A stretch of 40,477 nt of DNA from NCBI GenBank assembly GCA_028823955.1, contig JAPPFE010000039.1:1-40477 (forward strand), given 5' to 3'. This DNA comes from Candidatus Dadabacteria bacterium. Lineage in GTDB: Bacteria; Desulfobacterota_D; UBA1144; Nemesobacterales; Nemesobacteraceae. This document shows, in pieces, positions 23,540-32,786 of the stretch (its first letter is position 1; each line of letters starts with the position of its first letter). A program made the position numbers and the translations under genes. The notes beneath the pieces were generated by a model. That model saw only the letters and a list, made by a program, of their open reading frames with translations, had not been told where the DNA came from and did not search any database.

Positions 23540-24718
23540 TTAATGTCCTCCTCCTTTTGACTTGCCGTCAAAGTACGGGTCGCCGAAAGGTATTACCGGG
23601 AACCTGTTTATAAACAGGAGGAAAGTCGCCACAAATCCCGCAAGAAAACCGAGAGTGATCAGGAAGTGATTGATACTGAAAACCAGCTCGTTGGTAAGCG
23701 AGGGGATAACCAGCAGGAATTTGTCCATCCAGAGACCCGAGAAAGAAACCGTAGCGATAAAGACAGCTATCGGGGTAACTATCTTGTGCGTTCGGGGCAG
23801 CAGGGAAACAAAAGGAAATATGAAGCAGCAGGTAAGGATAGCCCACGCAAGCGAGCGGAAAGGTTCATCCACCACCCTTTTTATCACAAACCCGGTCTCT
23901 TCGGGCATGTTCGCGTACCAGATCGTAAGAAGCTGGGAGAACATAAGGTAAACCCAGAAAAGGGAAAAGCCCTGGAGTATCTTTCCCATGTCCCAGTAAT
24001 GATTAACGGAAAGGTAGTCGTCAAGTCCCAGGTAACGCTTGAGGGGGACCGAAAGTATTATCGTCGCCCCTATGGCCGCTATTAGACTTCCAATAAAGTA
24101 GTAGGGTCCGAAAAGCGTGCTGAACCAGTGAGGATCAAGCGACATCATGAAATCCCAGGCGAAAAGGGAAAAAACAAGAGCGTAGACCCCGATTACGGCA
24201 GGAGCCAGTTTCTTTAACCTGACGATCCTCTCCTTGCCGTTTAGGTCCTGTTCAATTGAGGTTTTCAGGTAGAAGTAGTTCAGAACGAGAAGGATCGAGA
24301 AACCTATTACGTTTCTCGCCATTACGAAGTTCATATTAAGCCATATGTCCTTGGGACTGTGGTAGTGATGATGCGCATAAGGAAGGACGAATTCCTGTCC
24401 GATGAAAAGAACCAGCAGGAGCACTAAGGAGACTAAAGTGAAGCTCGCAAAACCCTCGCTTATGCGAAGAAGCCCCCTGCCCCACCTGGCGTTGGTTATC
24501 CTCAGTATGCAGGAGAACACGAGCCCGCCCTGGGCCACTCCCGTCCAGAAAAGAAAATTCACCAGGAAGAGCTGCCAGACCTCCTCGGCCCTCTCCCCCC
24601 TGGCGTTAATTACAAAAGCCACTACACCCACAGCCGCCAGAGCGAGGAAAACCTTGAATACCCAGCCGGGTATCTGGTTTCTCTTCGCTAGTATCTCCTG
24701 GTTTATGGACTGATCCAT
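23540..24718 (-). CDS. actF: Alternative complex III subunit ActF
   Basis: ActF is one of the two NrfD/PsrC-like membrane subunits of the quinol:cytochrome c oxidoreductase. The 392-residue protein has about ten membrane segments and the family-like stretch FLFWTGVAQGGLVFSCILRI, FVLPYAHHHYH, a FAWDFMMSLDPHWFSTLFGPY segment of the ActF/quinone-binding type and NHFLITLGFLAG. It works in the inner membrane beside ActC. It lies 4 bases after actE and one base before the small membrane gene, in the canonical act order. Confidence 0.93.
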   Translation of the reverse strand: MDQSINQEILAKRNQIPGWVFKVFLALAAVGVVAFVINARGERAEEVWQLFLVNFLFWTGVAQGGLVFSCILRITNARWGRGLLRISEGFASFTLVSLVLLLVLFIGQEFVLPYAHHHYHSPKDIWLNMNFVMARNVIGFSILLVLNYFYLKTSIEQDLNGKERIVRLKKLAPAVIGVYALVFSLFAWDFMMSLDPHWFSTLFGPYYFIGSLIAAIGATIILSVPLKRYLGLDDYLSVNHYWDMGKILQGFSLFWVYLMFSQLLTIWYANMPEETGFVIKRVVDEPFRSLAWAILTCCFIFPFVSLLPRTHKIVTPIAVFIATVSFSGLWMDKFLLVIPSLTNELVFSINHFLITLGFLAGFVATFLLFINRFPVIPFGDPYFDGKSKGGGH

Positions 24719-24722
24719 CGTT

Positions 24723-25304
24723 TTACTGACTCTCCTTGACAGAACCCGGGTTCTGAAGCTTCCTCACGTAATTGACCACGTGCCATGCGTCCTGTTCCGA
24801 AATGTTCTCGCTGTAAGAAGGCATCATCACCTTGCCCCCGTAGCGTATATAGGCATAGATGTAACCGTCAGTTCTCTGCGCCACGGTCGGCGTGGTAAGG
24901 TTAACCGGGTAAAAACCGAGCCCTTTCTTTATTATGATTCCGTCTCCCAATCCCCCGGGGCCGTGACACACGGCGCACTGCTCTTTGTAAACTTTCGCTC
25001 CCCTGGCTACCGACTCGCCGCTTCCGGGAACCGGTCCCTTTTTTATCTGCTCGACCTCGCCCCTGTCTTCAAGTTTTGTTTGCTTCCCGTCGGTGGAAAT
25101 CGAGTTGCGCGGAAAAAGCACGGGCTCTTCATAGGGCTGAATCGAGTCCTGAGACCACATGTCCCACGACCACGGAAGCGAGTGGGCAGAGGAAACGGAA
25201 AGCGCAACCGCAAAAGCAACGGCGGTACATACTTTCAATCCCCCGAGGAAGTTAAGATCCCAAGCTCCCCCTGGAACTGTCCGAAAAAACTTTTTATGCC
25301 TCAT
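24723..25304 (-). CDS. actE: Alternative complex III monohaem cytochrome c subunit ActE
   Basis: ActE is the monohaem cytochrome c of the complex, attached to the periplasmic side, and passes electrons to the acceptor. Haem binding is CAVCH (Cys110, Cys113, His114), with a Met ligand candidate in VMMPSY. A hydrophobic stretch near residues 25-42 is a signal or membrane anchor. From ATG 25304 the length is 193. The gene overlaps the end of actD by 11 bases. A TTG one codon upstream is an alternative start. Confidence 0.93.
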   Translation of the reverse strand: MRHKKFFRTVPGGAWDLNFLGGLKVCTAVAFAVALSVSSAHSLPWSWDMWSQDSIQPYEEPVLFPRNSISTDGKQTKLEDRGEVEQIKKGPVPGSGESVARGAKVYKEQCAVCHGPGGLGDGIIIKKGLGFYPVNLTTPTVAQRTDGYIYAYIRYGGKVMMPSYSENISEQDAWHVVNYVRKLQNPGSVKESQ

Positions 25305-25800
25305 CAAACTTAATTTCTTCAGCTCCCGTAGAATTTAATATCGCTTCAACCGCACCTATATTTTCCTTCTCGCATATAACGGCGACCCCAAACTTGTCAT
25401 CCGAAAAACGCTCGTCATAGAGCCTCACCGGGGTTCTCTGTCTTATAAGGGAATTCACTATCAGCCCCAGAAAGGTTGAAAGCGCGCCGAAAAGGACCGT
25501 AAGCTCAAAAACGATGACCATGTAGGGAATTATCGAAACTATGGGCTTGGCGCTCACCGCTATCGGCCAGGAACTTGAAGTAAGAACCGTAAAACCGATT
25601 CCGCAGGTCGCCCCCAGCAGACCTCCGAAGAGGGTAAAAAACCGCACAGGGCTCTCAGGCAGATCAACCGCCGCCTCAATTTCGTGGTCTGGAAACGGGG
25701 AGAACACCCTCATGTTGCGGTAACCCGCTTCCTTGAGCTTGCCAATGGCTTCAAGAACCGAATCCTGATACGAGTAAATTCCGATTACGCCCTGATCCAT
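25294..25800 (-). CDS. actD: Alternative complex III subunit ActD (DUF3341)
   Basis: ActD is a two-helix membrane subunit with a cytosolic domain. The 168-residue protein has a ferredoxin-like N-terminal region (GVIGIYSYQDSVLEAIGKLKEAG, VFSPFPDHEIEAAV), membrane helices at about 58-78 and 90-112, and a C-terminal soluble part. This is the DUF3341 pattern found in all known act operons. It follows actC by 6 bases and overlaps actE. Confidence 0.93.
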   Translation of the reverse strand: MDQGVIGIYSYQDSVLEAIGKLKEAGYRNMRVFSPFPDHEIEAAVDLPESPVRFFTLFGGLLGATCGIGFTVLTSSSWPIAVSAKPIVSIIPYMVIVFELTVLFGALSTFLGLIVNSLIRQRTPVRLYDERFSDDKFGVAVICEKENIGAVEAILNSTGAEEIKFDEA

Positions 25801-25806
25801 TTCCTG

Positions 25807-27138
25807 CTAACCTCCCTTCTTCGGCACCGGAAGTATCTCCTTCATCTCCGCTATGGAAACTGCCGGAAGAGTTTTCACAAACAGTAAGAAGAACATGAAG
25901 AACCACGCGAAACTTCCGATCGTTATGCCGGCCTCGACAAACGATATCTTGTATATGCCCCACGCGCCGGGCTCAAAATCTCTTGAAAGCGATATCACGA
26001 TGATATTGAACCGCTCGAACCACATCCCTACGTTTATCAGTATGGAAATGGCGAAAAGCGCCTTTATGTTTTTTCTAACCTTCTCCCACCAAAACGCTAT
26101 CGGAACAACGCAGTTGCACACCACCATCGTCCAGTAGAAAAACGCGTACTCTCCAGTCATCCTGTACACAAACTGTCCCCATTCATAAGGACTTCCACTG
26201 TACCACGCCATGAAAAGTTCCGCCGCGTACGCGTAGGTGACTATGCAGGAGGTCAGAATTATGAGCTTCGCCATGCCGTCGTAGTTATCAAGCGTTATGT
26301 AGTCCTCGAGATGGAAAATCTTCCTTATCGGTATGGTAAGGGTGATAACCATCGCGAGTCCCGAGAAAATAGCTCCCGCAACGAAGTACGGAGGGAATAT
26401 GGTTGTGTGCCATCCGGGAACGTTGCCCATCGCGAAGTCCCAGGACACGACGCTGTGAACCGAGAGAACAAGCGGCGTGGCGAGAGCCGCGAAGTAGAGA
26501 TACGCCCTCGTGTAGTGAAGCCATTCCTTGTTTGAACCCTTCCATCCGAAGGAGAGAATCGAGTATATGATCTTTCTCGGAGCTTCCTTTACCTTGTCCC
26601 TTATCGCCGCTATATCGGGAATCATTCCGACCACGAAAAACACCGAACTCACCGTAAGATAAGTACCCACCGCGAACACGTCCCACACAAGCGGGGACTT
26701 GAAGTTTATCCACAGCTCCCTTGAATTCGGATATGGTATGAGCCACAGGAAGTTCCATGGTCTTCCGAGGTGGATTATGGGGAAAAGTCCCGCCGTGAGA
26801 ACCGCGAAGACCGTCATGGCCTCGGCGATTCTGTATATGGACATCCTGAACCTTGCGCGGAACAGATAAAGTATGGCCGAGATAAGGGTTCCCGAGTGCG
26901 CTATTCCAACCCAGAAAACGAAATCGGTTATGTAGACTCCCCAGAAAACCGGGTGACGATAGCCGGCAACTCCAAGTCCCGTGGCCACCTGATAGAAAAA
27001 GCACGTGACGCCGAGTCCGACGAGCGCCACCGTGGGAAGAAAAAGCGCCCACCATTTCGCAGACGGCTTGTCGACCATCCTGACTACATCTTCAGTTATT
27101 CTCGCGTAAGTTAAAGGTGTCTGCTGCGTCTGGCTCAT
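25807..27138 (-). CDS. actC: Alternative complex III NrfD-like quinol-oxidising subunit ActC
   Basis: ActC is the NrfD/PsrC-like polytopic subunit generally assigned the quinol site. The 443-residue protein has about ten helices; FWVGIAHSGTLISAILYLFRA, MTVFAVLTAGLFPIIHLGRPW, SVHSVVSWDFAMGNVPGWH and WYERF-like MWFERFNII are typical. ATG 27138 overlaps the actB stop (TAATG), so translation is coupled to actB. Together with ActF it forms the membrane core. Confidence 0.95.
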   Translation of the reverse strand: MSQTQQTPLTYARITEDVVRMVDKPSAKWWALFLPTVALVGLGVTCFFYQVATGLGVAGYRHPVFWGVYITDFVFWVGIAHSGTLISAILYLFRARFRMSIYRIAEAMTVFAVLTAGLFPIIHLGRPWNFLWLIPYPNSRELWINFKSPLVWDVFAVGTYLTVSSVFFVVGMIPDIAAIRDKVKEAPRKIIYSILSFGWKGSNKEWLHYTRAYLYFAALATPLVLSVHSVVSWDFAMGNVPGWHTTIFPPYFVAGAIFSGLAMVITLTIPIRKIFHLEDYITLDNYDGMAKLIILTSCIVTYAYAAELFMAWYSGSPYEWGQFVYRMTGEYAFFYWTMVVCNCVVPIAFWWEKVRKNIKALFAISILINVGMWFERFNIIVISLSRDFEPGAWGIYKISFVEAGITIGSFAWFFMFFLLFVKTLPAVSIAEMKEILPVPKKGG

Positions 27139-30077
27139 TACACTCTTTCCTGTTTGACTTTCTTAAGATAGGTAATCGCGGGCTTGGTGTTTACCACTTC
27201 GAGAACCTTGTAGCCCCTATCGTCCTCGGACAGCACCGACGCCCTGCTCTTGTCGTCAAGCAGGTTGCCGAACACTATCGCATCGCTCGGGCAAGCCTGC
27301 TCGCAGGCCGTGAGAACCTCTCTGTCGCGAAGAAGCCTTCCTTCATCCTTGGCGAGGTCCTTCCCGTAACTTATTCTCTGAACGCAGAAAGTGCATTTTT
27401 CCATGATTCCCTTCGACCTTACCGTCACGTCGGGATTAAGCTGCCAGTTAAGAGGCTCGGGGAACTTGTAGGTATACCAGTTGAACCTTCTCACCTTGTA
27501 GGTGCAGTTGTTCGCGCAGTACCTGGTGCCCACGCAGCGGTTGTATATCATGCCGTTTAGGCCCTCGTGGTTGTGGTAAGTCGCGAAAACCGGACACACG
27601 GGCTCGCAAGGGGCGTTTCCGCACTGCTGGCAGAGCATGGGCAGAAATCTCACGTCAAGGCTTCCGTCGCTGTTTTTCTCAAAGAATCTCTCTATGCGAA
27701 TCCAGTTCATCTCGCGGCGTTTCGCCATCTGCTTCTTCCCGACAAAGGGAATGTTGTTCTCTGCGGAACACGCGGTCACGCAGGCCCCGCAGCCGGTGCA
27801 CTTGTTAAGGTCTATGGCCATTCCCCATCTGTATTTCGAGTATTCTATTTCCGGGTAGAAGTCAGGGTGCTCCGAGTGGTGCGCTCCATGGGCGCCGTTA
27901 TGATGGCCAATCTGGTCAAGAGCGATGGTCTTGGCGACGTGCCTGTCTCCCTGGCTCTTTGTGTACTGTGTCCTTACAAGCAGGTCTCTTTTCCTAAGGG
28001 ATGAAACGTTCGCCTTGGTTGAAAGCAGCGAGGGTCCACCTGAAAGCGCATCGGTAGCCGCCGGCAGCAGAGCAAAGGGATTCACCCCTCTTCCCTTCGC
28101 GTACCTTCCGTAGGAAGTGTGTCCCTGCCCAATTGGAATGGCAATTGTATCCGGCCTTATTCCCTCATAGACGAAAACCTGTACCTCGAAACTTCCCCCG
28201 GGGGTATCAACCTTCACGTAAGAACCGTCTTCAAGACCCATTTTCGCCGCGACGGCGGGATTTATCTCAAGCCATGAATCCCACACCGAAGTGGTAAGGG
28301 CATCGGGAAGTTCCTGAAGCCAAGGCTTGTTCGCCCCTCTTCCGTCAAGAAACCTGTGGGACGGATAAGCAATCAGGTGGAAATCTCCTTCTCCCCGGAA
28401 CTGTGGATCGCTGAAAGAAACGGAACTTACCCTGGATGAAAGAGCGACATTGACAGGAGCAGGTGTGGTCGTCACCGAACCTTTTACAAGAAGTTCTTTC
28501 CAGAATTTCTCGAAGCTTGTTCCGGGAGAAAGAGCCGCGGCTCTTTTCTTCCAGGCGCTTCTTAGATAGTCATAGTATTTTTTCTCTGTGAACGTGTTTT
28601 TAAGCGCCTCGACATTCTTTGAAACAGATATCAGCGTATCGCCCGCGGATTTGGTATTGAAAACTGGTCTCATGACGGGCTGAGTGATGCCGGTCACGCT
28701 CTTTTTCGGGCTGTAGTCTCCCCAGCTCTCAAAGGAAGTGCTTTCGGGAAGTACGAGATGCGCCTTCTCGGAAGTCTCGTCAAGGAACGGGGAGAGACTT
28801 ACGACAAACGGCACTTTTTCAAGAGCCTCGGCAACTTTCAGTTCTCCCGGAAGCGTGAAAACCGGGTTCACATTATGAACGATGAGAATTTCCACCTTGC
28901 CCGACCTCATTTCCTCCACCAGTTTCTTCATGTCGCCGAAGCTGTTTGCATCCGAGATTGAAAGAGAATCGGAGAAATCAACCGTCTTGCCGATGTTTCC
29001 GGCAAGGTAGTTAAGCATGTTCACGGCAACCATGGTTTCGGTCGCGTTTGATCCCGTGTTGGCTGCTCCGCCCCCTATCGCCAGGCTTTTTGAAGACGCG
29101 AAGTCCCGGGCGATTTTCTCTATGGTGTCCGTGGACACGTCGGTGAGCGCCGCAACTTTTTTGGGCGTGTAGCCAGAAACCATTCTGGCTATCGGCCCCG
29201 GGGCAACCTTGTTAAGACCCTTTGAGATCATAACGTTGGCAATTCCGAGAGCGAGATACTGCTCCGTGCCCGGTTTCGCCGCAACCCACGTATCGGCGTT
29301 TGAAGCGGTCATTCCGGAGCGCGGCTCTATATGAACGACCTGACCGGTTTTTCCGTGATCTATATCTCTTAGCTTTGAATATCCTATGGAGTTTGAAACC
29401 GCAGAAAGCCACGTTTCAAGGTAATCAGCCCCGAATGAGAGAAGGTAGTCCGCTTTGTCTATCCTGTAAGAAGGGATTTCGTCTCTTCCAAAAACAATTG
29501 AATTCGCCTTTCTGATGGGTTCATGGGAGAAAGTCTCGTAAACGTAATGCTTTCCTCCAAGAGGCCTCAGGAATTCCGCCACGAACTTCGAGTAAGTTCC
29601 CGACACGTTGTTGCTCAGATAGACAATCTTCCCCGAGCCGAGAGAATTTAATTTTTCTGTGAGTATCCCTTCACCCCGCTCCCATCCTATGGCCTCGAGT
29701 CTCTGGGTTTCAGTGTTGCGTACAAGCGGGGAGCGGACTCTGTCGGGGTTGTAGAGACCCTGTAGGGAGGCCTGACCCATGGCGCACGTCTTTCCCCTGT
29801 TTATAGGGCTCTCGGGATTGCCTTCAACCTTGATGGCCCGTCCCTCGCGGTTTTTCACTACGAGACTGCAGCCCGACGAGCACTCCCTGCAGGTCGTCGC
29901 GTAGAACTTGGGTACTCCGGGAATAATGTTTTCAGGAGGAATAACGTAAGGAATTATCTGCTCCACCGGCTCCGAACAGCTTCCGGCAACGGCTGCCGTA
30001 CCGCCGGCTACCCCGATCACTTTCAGGAAATCCCTTCTCTTCATGCCGTTTTTTCCTTTATTTTCTTTCCGAGACAT
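27138..30077 (-). CDS. actB: Alternative complex III iron-sulfur/molybdopterin-like subunit ActB
   Basis: ActB fuses a molybdopterin-oxidoreductase-like domain without a molybdenum role to an NrfC-like ferredoxin domain. From ATG 30077 (GGAGGGG upstream) it is 979 residues. It starts with a Tat motif RRDFLK (residues 14-19) and a possible lipobox GSC (Cys34). The MoCo-like part retains a CxxCxxxC...C cluster motif (Cys63, 66, 70, 98). The ferredoxin part (about residues 755-935) has four Cys groups: CTGCGACVTAC, CQQCGNAPCEPVC, CVGTRYCANNC and CTFC with ACEQAC, consistent with three 4Fe-4S and one 3Fe-4S. It carries electrons from quinol to the haems in the periplasm. Confidence 0.95.
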   Translation of the reverse strand: MSRKENKGKNGMKRRDFLKVIGVAGGTAAVAGSCSEPVEQIIPYVIPPENIIPGVPKFYATTCRECSSGCSLVVKNREGRAIKVEGNPESPINRGKTCAMGQASLQGLYNPDRVRSPLVRNTETQRLEAIGWERGEGILTEKLNSLGSGKIVYLSNNVSGTYSKFVAEFLRPLGGKHYVYETFSHEPIRKANSIVFGRDEIPSYRIDKADYLLSFGADYLETWLSAVSNSIGYSKLRDIDHGKTGQVVHIEPRSGMTASNADTWVAAKPGTEQYLALGIANVMISKGLNKVAPGPIARMVSGYTPKKVAALTDVSTDTIEKIARDFASSKSLAIGGGAANTGSNATETMVAVNMLNYLAGNIGKTVDFSDSLSISDANSFGDMKKLVEEMRSGKVEILIVHNVNPVFTLPGELKVAEALEKVPFVVSLSPFLDETSEKAHLVLPESTSFESWGDYSPKKSVTGITQPVMRPVFNTKSAGDTLISVSKNVEALKNTFTEKKYYDYLRSAWKKRAAALSPGTSFEKFWKELLVKGSVTTTPAPVNVALSSRVSSVSFSDPQFRGEGDFHLIAYPSHRFLDGRGANKPWLQELPDALTTSVWDSWLEINPAVAAKMGLEDGSYVKVDTPGGSFEVQVFVYEGIRPDTIAIPIGQGHTSYGRYAKGRGVNPFALLPAATDALSGGPSLLSTKANVSSLRKRDLLVRTQYTKSQGDRHVAKTIALDQIGHHNGAHGAHHSEHPDFYPEIEYSKYRWGMAIDLNKCTGCGACVTACSAENNIPFVGKKQMAKRREMNWIRIERFFEKNSDGSLDVRFLPMLCQQCGNAPCEPVCPVFATYHNHEGLNGMIYNRCVGTRYCANNCTYKVRRFNWYTYKFPEPLNWQLNPDVTVRSKGIMEKCTFCVQRISYGKDLAKDEGRLLRDREVLTACEQACPSDAIVFGNLLDDKSRASVLSEDDRGYKVLEVVNTKPAITYLKKVKQERV

Positions 30078-30091
30078 ATATCCCCTCCGGC

Positions 30092-30694
30092 CTAGTAATG
30101 GCAGGTCAGACAATCCTTAAGTTCGGTTTTGTGCTGTTCGTTGTCGGCGTTTTCTTCATGACACGATATGCAGAACCCCATCGTCAGGTCCTTTGCCTTG
30201 TGCACCACGTCCATCTTCTCAACTTCCCCGTGACAGGTGCTGCACTCAAATCCGCGCTTTATGTGCCTTTTATGGTTAAAACGCACAAACTCCGGCATTC
30301 CCGCGGAGGTCGTGCCGTACATTCCGGTAACCCTTACCCACGGTATCGGTTCCTGCCTGCGCCAGTAACCCTTTACCTTGTTTATCTCTTCTCTTATGTT
30401 GATCGTCTGCCCTCCCTGCGTTGTGTACTCGACGTCCCTTCCGGCAACATAGGAATGACATCCCATGCACTTCTGCACCGAGGGGATACCGGGATGGGGA
30501 GAAACTTCCGTGTAGCTGTGGCAGGTCTGACATTGTATCTGGTTGTCACCAGCGTGTATTTTATGGCTGAAAAGAACCGGTTGCGCGGGGCCCTTGTCGC
30601 TACTCTCGGCAGTTTCCGCATAAAGGTAAAAACCCGCCGTCACAAGTAAAACGGTCATAGCGATACGCAGGAGTCTGTGTGTATCTCTCTTCAT
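30092..30694 (-). CDS. actA: Alternative complex III pentahaem cytochrome c subunit ActA
   Basis: ActA is the membrane-anchored multihaem cytochrome of the complex. The 200-residue protein has an N-terminal hydrophobic segment (about residues 8-25) and five CxxCH haem motifs at residues 55-59, 76-80, 151-155, 175-179 and 195-199, the last just before the C-terminal Tyr. Five haems match the Rhodothermus and Chloroflexus subunit. It is the first gene of the operon. ATG 30694 has only an adjacent AGG as ribosome site. Confidence 0.94.
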   Translation of the reverse strand: MKRDTHRLLRIAMTVLLVTAGFYLYAETAESSDKGPAQPVLFSHKIHAGDNQIQCQTCHSYTEVSPHPGIPSVQKCMGCHSYVAGRDVEYTTQGGQTINIREEINKVKGYWRRQEPIPWVRVTGMYGTTSAGMPEFVRFNHKRHIKRGFECSTCHGEVEKMDVVHKAKDLTMGFCISCHEENADNEQHKTELKDCLTCHY

Positions 30695-30752
30695 CCTAAA
30701 TTTGCTGAAAAACGGGTTTATTAATCAGGAAGCAAATTAATAATGGGGTAGT

Positions 30753-30781
30753 ATTATTAGCAAGTTCTTCAAATCTGTCAA
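30753..30781 (-). promoter_or_regulatory. Promoter of the act operon
   Basis: On the minus strand a perfect TTGACA (30776-30781) precedes AATAAT (30753-30758; TAATAAT with the base before) by 17 bases. The predicted start is near 30746, about 50 bases before actA. This is the only strong promoter between bioD and actA. Confidence 0.65.
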
Positions 30782-30860
30782 GAACTCAGAAACCGCTCTG
30801 GAAAAACCGCGAAACTCTAGAGAAAAAAGCCGGTGGCGACTGGTTACGGTCCGGGGAAAA

Positions 30861-31616
30861 TCACCGCCGTGTTTTCTCCGAAAGCTCGCTCAAAAAGGCA
30901 TTCGCTGAGAATTTTCCACCGAAAAGCGGGGAAAAACAGCTCTCCCCAATATTCTTGAGTCCAGAAAAGGAGCCGCCTTCTACGTCAAGCCCCGGCAAAT
31001 AGGGCAGGACCCCGAGTATGTCCACCGAGAAAACATCCCTCAAGACGGCCGGGTTGGTCGCTGAAGCCACGTCGGCAGGTTCCGGAAACCCGTTTATCAC
31101 CACCCCGAGCACACGTGCGCCCTTTTGTCTCGCGTACTCAACCGAAAGGGCGGTATGGTTAAGCGTGCCGAGCCCCGGACGGGCGACTATAACCATCGGG
31201 GCATCGAGATCAACGGCGAGGTCAGCCATCATGTAGCTCCCGGTAACGGGTACGCAGAGACCTCCCGCGCCTTCAACGAGGGTTACGTCGTTTCGGGATA
31301 TATAATCCCGAGTATGTTCTATTATGTCCCGAAGAGGAATATCAGCCCCTTCAATCGCGGCAGCTCGATAGGGAGAAAGAGGAACTTTCAGGCGGCAGGG
31401 AGAAACCTCCGAGAGCACGCAGTCCCTTCCCAGGAATGCGTAGATGAACTCGGCGTCGCTCAGGCCTTCGAGATCCGTTCCAGTCTGAAACGGCTTTATT
31501 ACTCCGGTCACAAGACCTTTTTCCCGGAGAAGAGCCGCGAGCGCCGCGGTGACCGCGGTTTTCCCCACTCCCGTGTCGGTACCGGTTATGAAAACGGCTT
31601 TGGGAAGATCCTTCAT
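30861..31616 (-). CDS. bioD: Dethiobiotin synthetase
   Basis: BioD forms the ureido ring of dethiobiotin from diaminopelargonate, CO2 and ATP. The P-loop GTDTGVGKT is at the N-terminus, with KPFQTG (substrate lysine), VEGAGGLCVPV and IVARPGLGTLNHTALS. At 251 residues from ATG 31616 it is normal in length; a TTG one codon upstream exists. No other bio gene is adjacent. It is the last gene of the long minus-strand run and lies 20 bases after bcp. Confidence 0.95.
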   Translation of the reverse strand: MKDLPKAVFITGTDTGVGKTAVTAALAALLREKGLVTGVIKPFQTGTDLEGLSDAEFIYAFLGRDCVLSEVSPCRLKVPLSPYRAAAIEGADIPLRDIIEHTRDYISRNDVTLVEGAGGLCVPVTGSYMMADLAVDLDAPMVIVARPGLGTLNHTALSVEYARQKGARVLGVVINGFPEPADVASATNPAVLRDVFSVDILGVLPYLPGLDVEGGSFSGLKNIGESCFSPLFGGKFSANAFLSELSEKTRR

Positions 31617-31635
31617 CAAATTCGCGGCAGGAGAA

Positions 31636-32094
31636 CTACAAACCCAGTTCTCTTACCTTCTCGGTTACCTCTTCAGCGTGAGACGAGGTCTTTACCTTTT
31701 TCCAGATATGGACTATCCTGCCACCTTTTTCTATGAGGAAAGTGACCCTGCGGGCGGTATCGAACTTGCTTTTTATCCCGTACAGATCCACTATCTCCCT
31801 GCTTTTATCGCTCAGCAGCGGGAAGTTGAGTGAGAACTTGTTTCTGAAGTTCTCATGGGACTTGACCCCGTCTGTGCTTACTCCCAGGACCTGCACTCCA
31901 AGAGATATAAGTTCCTCCTCCGCATCGCGAAGCGAGCAGGCCTCCTTGGTACAGCCCGGAGTGTTGTCTCTGGGATAGAAGTAAAGAGCTACGGTCCCTT
32001 TCGAATAGAAGTCGCTCAGTCTTACCTTCTCCGCCCCATAGGTTTCGGCTTCAAAATCAGGGGCCTGGCTCCCTACCTCAAGATTTTCTCCCAT
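31636..32094 (-). CDS. bcp: Peroxiredoxin, BCP/PrxQ type (copy 1)
   Basis: BCP reduces hydrogen and organic peroxides using thioredoxin. The active site FYPRDNTPGCTKEACSLRD holds the peroxidatic Cys and a second Cys five residues on, as in E. coli BCP. From ATG 32094, with AGGAGG upstream, the protein is 152 residues. A close paralogue lies at 32787-33251; a 98-base block (31809-31906) is 96% identical between the two while flanking parts differ more, which suggests gene conversion. It sits between the MIP18-type gene and bioD. Confidence 0.95.
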   Translation of the reverse strand: MGENLEVGSQAPDFEAETYGAEKVRLSDFYSKGTVALYFYPRDNTPGCTKEACSLRDAEEELISLGVQVLGVSTDGVKSHENFRNKFSLNFPLLSDKSREIVDLYGIKSKFDTARRVTFLIEKGGRIVHIWKKVKTSSHAEEVTEKVRELGL

Positions 32095-32132
32095 TTCCAA
32101 CCTCCTTGGTCACGGCGGCAAAGCACGTGGAG

Positions 32133-32456
32133 TCAGAACATCCCCAGGCTTTCCTTTGCCGCTTCGCTCATCTTTCCCGGATCCCAGGGAGGATCCCACA
32201 CGATCTCGATGTTTACCTCGGAGACCCCGTCAAGCTCCTCGACAAGGTACTTGGCCTCGGCAACTATCTGCGTTGCGGCGGGACATCCGGGAGACGTCAT
32301 GGTCATATCGATATTCACCCGGGAATCTTCTATGGCAACCCGGTAAACAAGCCCCAGATTGACTATATCTATCGGTATCTCGGGATCGTATATGTCGCCG
32401 AGAACCTCCATCACGTCATCTTCGGTAATTTCGAATTTTTCAGTCGTCTCGCTCAT
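32133..32456 (-). CDS. MIP18/SufT-type (DUF59) iron-sulfur assembly protein
   Basis: The 107-residue protein is a DUF59 domain: VMEVLGDIYDPEIPIDIVNLGLVY and MTMTSPGCPAATQIVAEAK, with the conserved Cys in the second motif and WDPPWDPGKMSEAAKESLG at the end. DUF59 proteins help mature iron-sulfur proteins (SufT, MIP18) or act in phenylacetate oxygenase assembly (PaaD); without suf or paa neighbours, the first is more likely. The cell has many Fe-S and haem proteins in the adjacent act operon that could be clients. Confidence 0.9.
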   Translation of the reverse strand: MSETTEKFEITEDDVMEVLGDIYDPEIPIDIVNLGLVYRVAIEDSRVNIDMTMTSPGCPAATQIVAEAKYLVEELDGVSEVNIEIVWDPPWDPGKMSEAAKESLGMF

Positions 32457-32483
32457 CGAAAAAAGACCTTTACTTAAAAAATA

Positions 32484-32741
32484 TCATTCCCCAGCCTGCA
32501 ACTCAACACCGCATCTGGGACAGAAACCATCAGACTCTCGGTATTCGTAGTATTCGCCACAGTAAGGACAAAGCTTTACCCTGGGTCTCGTGATAAGCCA
32601 CAGCGGCAGAAACAGTATGAGGACGAAAAACACGCCGAGGAACCATAAAAACGCCTTCCCCGTGCTCTTACCCCTGTTTTTCGCATCCGTATAAACCCAG
32701 AAAGCCGCTATAAACGCAATCGCCAGTCCAAGAAACTCCAT
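32484..32741 (-). CDS. Small membrane protein with C-terminal zinc ribbon
   Basis: The 85-residue protein has two hydrophobic helices (about residues 2-18 and 31-51) and a zinc ribbon with Cys58, Cys61, Cys74 and Cys77 (CPYCG and CPRCG). AGGGAT precedes ATG 32741. I know no function for this type; it lies between the two bcp paralogues and is probably cotranscribed with them. Confidence 0.75.
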   Translation of the reverse strand: MEFLGLAIAFIAAFWVYTDAKNRGKSTGKAFLWFLGVFFVLILFLPLWLITRPRVKLCPYCGEYYEYRESDGFCPRCGVELQAGE

Positions 32742-32786
32742 GGTAATCCCTATTTCCTATAGAAAATTATATGCTTTGTTCACCGT

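Noticed and set aside
27117-27560. Plus-strand frame antisense to actB
   Set aside because: The minus strand encodes the ferredoxin domain with four Cys groups; the antisense frame has no features.
30092-30694. Nitrite or sulfur reductase cytochrome as the identity of the pentahaem gene
   Set aside because: The following genes have the exact actB-F order, including DUF3341 and two NrfD-like subunits, which fits alternative complex III.
30800-30860. Intrinsic terminator after bioD
   Set aside because: CCGG/CCGG before a T run could pair but has only four pairs and a 17-base loop.
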